Part shown: piece after piece, positions 63,291 through 64,000 of the stretch
Position numbering within the stretch: the first letter of the stretch is position 1
How the letters are laid out: each line of letters opens with the position of its first letter
Source: Punica granatum
Lineage: Eukaryota; Streptophyta; Magnoliopsida; Myrtales; Lythraceae
Length of the DNA stretch: 64,000 bases
Reading direction: 5' to 3'
Assembly: GCF_007655135.1 (NCBI RefSeq)
Contig: NC_045130.1
Location: 8,866,001-8,930,000, forward strand
Notes under the pieces: model-generated
What the model saw: the letters and a program-made list of their open reading frames with translations, nothing else
The model's database searches: none
Told to the model about the DNA's origin: nothing
Program-made: the position numbers and the translations under genes

Positions 63291-64000
63291 TAGTTAATAA
63301 ATGAGTACAAATAGTCTCACATCGAGTATCGAACTTGAAACTTTTTAATTATGAGATAAATGCGTGAACCGCTGTATTACACCCTCTTTGATTGTCATTT
63401 CCTTTTTGTTTGAGCTAGGGCCAACTAGTATTACCTTAAGAAGCTGGTGCTCGAATAATATCCGACGTAGGACGCATGACAGATTATTATGATTGATAGG
63501 GACATGCCATGATTATAGTGAATGCAATCCAGAGATTTAATCTCGCAAGAAAATACCAGCTTAATCTTTACATAAGAGATATTAGATGCAATCTGCACTA
63601 CGCCCATAAATAGTATATAATAAAAATAGTTGAAAATTAATATCAAAGGATTCTCTATTTTTATGGAATTATTTTAGTTAAACTGAATAATTTTAGTGAA
63701 AGAAGAAAATAATTATTAGTGAAAAATATTAATATTGCACAATACTTTTTTCGGTAATTTGCTCATTATACATTTACATAGTGAAGGAAAAATAAAAAGA
63801 ATTTCCATTAAAATCAGTTTCAACTTTCAAGTAGAGGTTCAAAAGTGGAAGTGAGAAGGGCAGAGAGAGTGAAGAAGAGAAAAAATAGGACGAGAGAGAA
63901 GGGGTTACGTGTTAGTGAATAGTTATGATTATGAAGTGTACGGTTCTTATTAATTGAAATATGGGTAATATGGGCAATTTGGAAAACAAATGTTACACCA
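63291..64000. other. Terminal non-coding stretch
   Basis: No gene or convincing element. A tRNA-like head may lie on the minus strand near 63320-63395 (GTGTAATACAGCGG, then AAGTTCGATACTC), suggesting another decayed SINE. Confidence 0.4.

Overview
This is nuclear DNA from a flowering plant, most likely a eudicot. Genes have many introns with GT/AG borders, the spaces between genes are AT-rich and full of plant-type transposons, and every recognised protein belongs to a land-plant family. Protein similarity suggests a rosid. I cannot name the species from the sequence alone. No phage, plasmid, CRISPR or bacterial operon features are present.

Layout. At 2.5-5.9 kb (minus) lies a complete GL3/EGL3/MYC1-type bHLH regulator of about 625 aa, whose DNA-contact residues are partly lost. 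From 6.7 to 18 kb there is no gene, only transposon remains: two hAT elements, a Harbinger-like MITE, a SINE and a 331-bp-period repeat. At 18.0-19.9 kb (minus) is a five-exon gene for a small protein resembling BORC subunit 6, with tRNA-Val(CAC) just beyond. At 21.7-24.8 kb (minus) are two related intronless genes of unknown function, the second frameshifted. A small secreted cysteine-rich (thionin-like) gene lies at 27.2 kb.

From 29 to 57 kb is the densest part: an eight-coding-exon mitochondrial-carrier-family gene with a long N-terminal extension (plus), tRNA-Asp(GTC), a DUF3527 gene (minus), a BAH + TFIIS-like chromatin protein resembling Arabidopsis AIPP3/BDT1 (minus), and a complete brassinosteroid-signalling kinase (BSK) gene (minus). 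Between them sit a gutted Ty1/copia element (about 40-43.8 kb) and a short gag-protease Ty3/gypsy element with intact LTRs and a perfect 5-bp target duplication (48.97-52.38 kb).

From 57 to 64 kb is a repeat-rich tail with a SINE, a LINE 3' fragment, an HD-ZIP I homeobox pseudogene and an AT-rich MITE-like repeat.

The genes do not form one pathway. The layout carries an evolutionary signal: from memory, GL3/EGL3/MYC1-type bHLH genes and BSK8/BSK7/BSK3 are close neighbours at three Arabidopsis loci, and the carrier, DUF3527 and BAH genes resemble At4g11440, At4g11450 and At4g11560. The window may therefore be an ancient syntenic block expanded by transposons. I found no evidence of an entirely new system. 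The most unusual features are the altered bHLH basic region, the duplicated membrane-anchor motif and apparent GC-AG introns of the BSK gene, the unexplained paralogue pair, and a family of short tRNA-derived SINEs.
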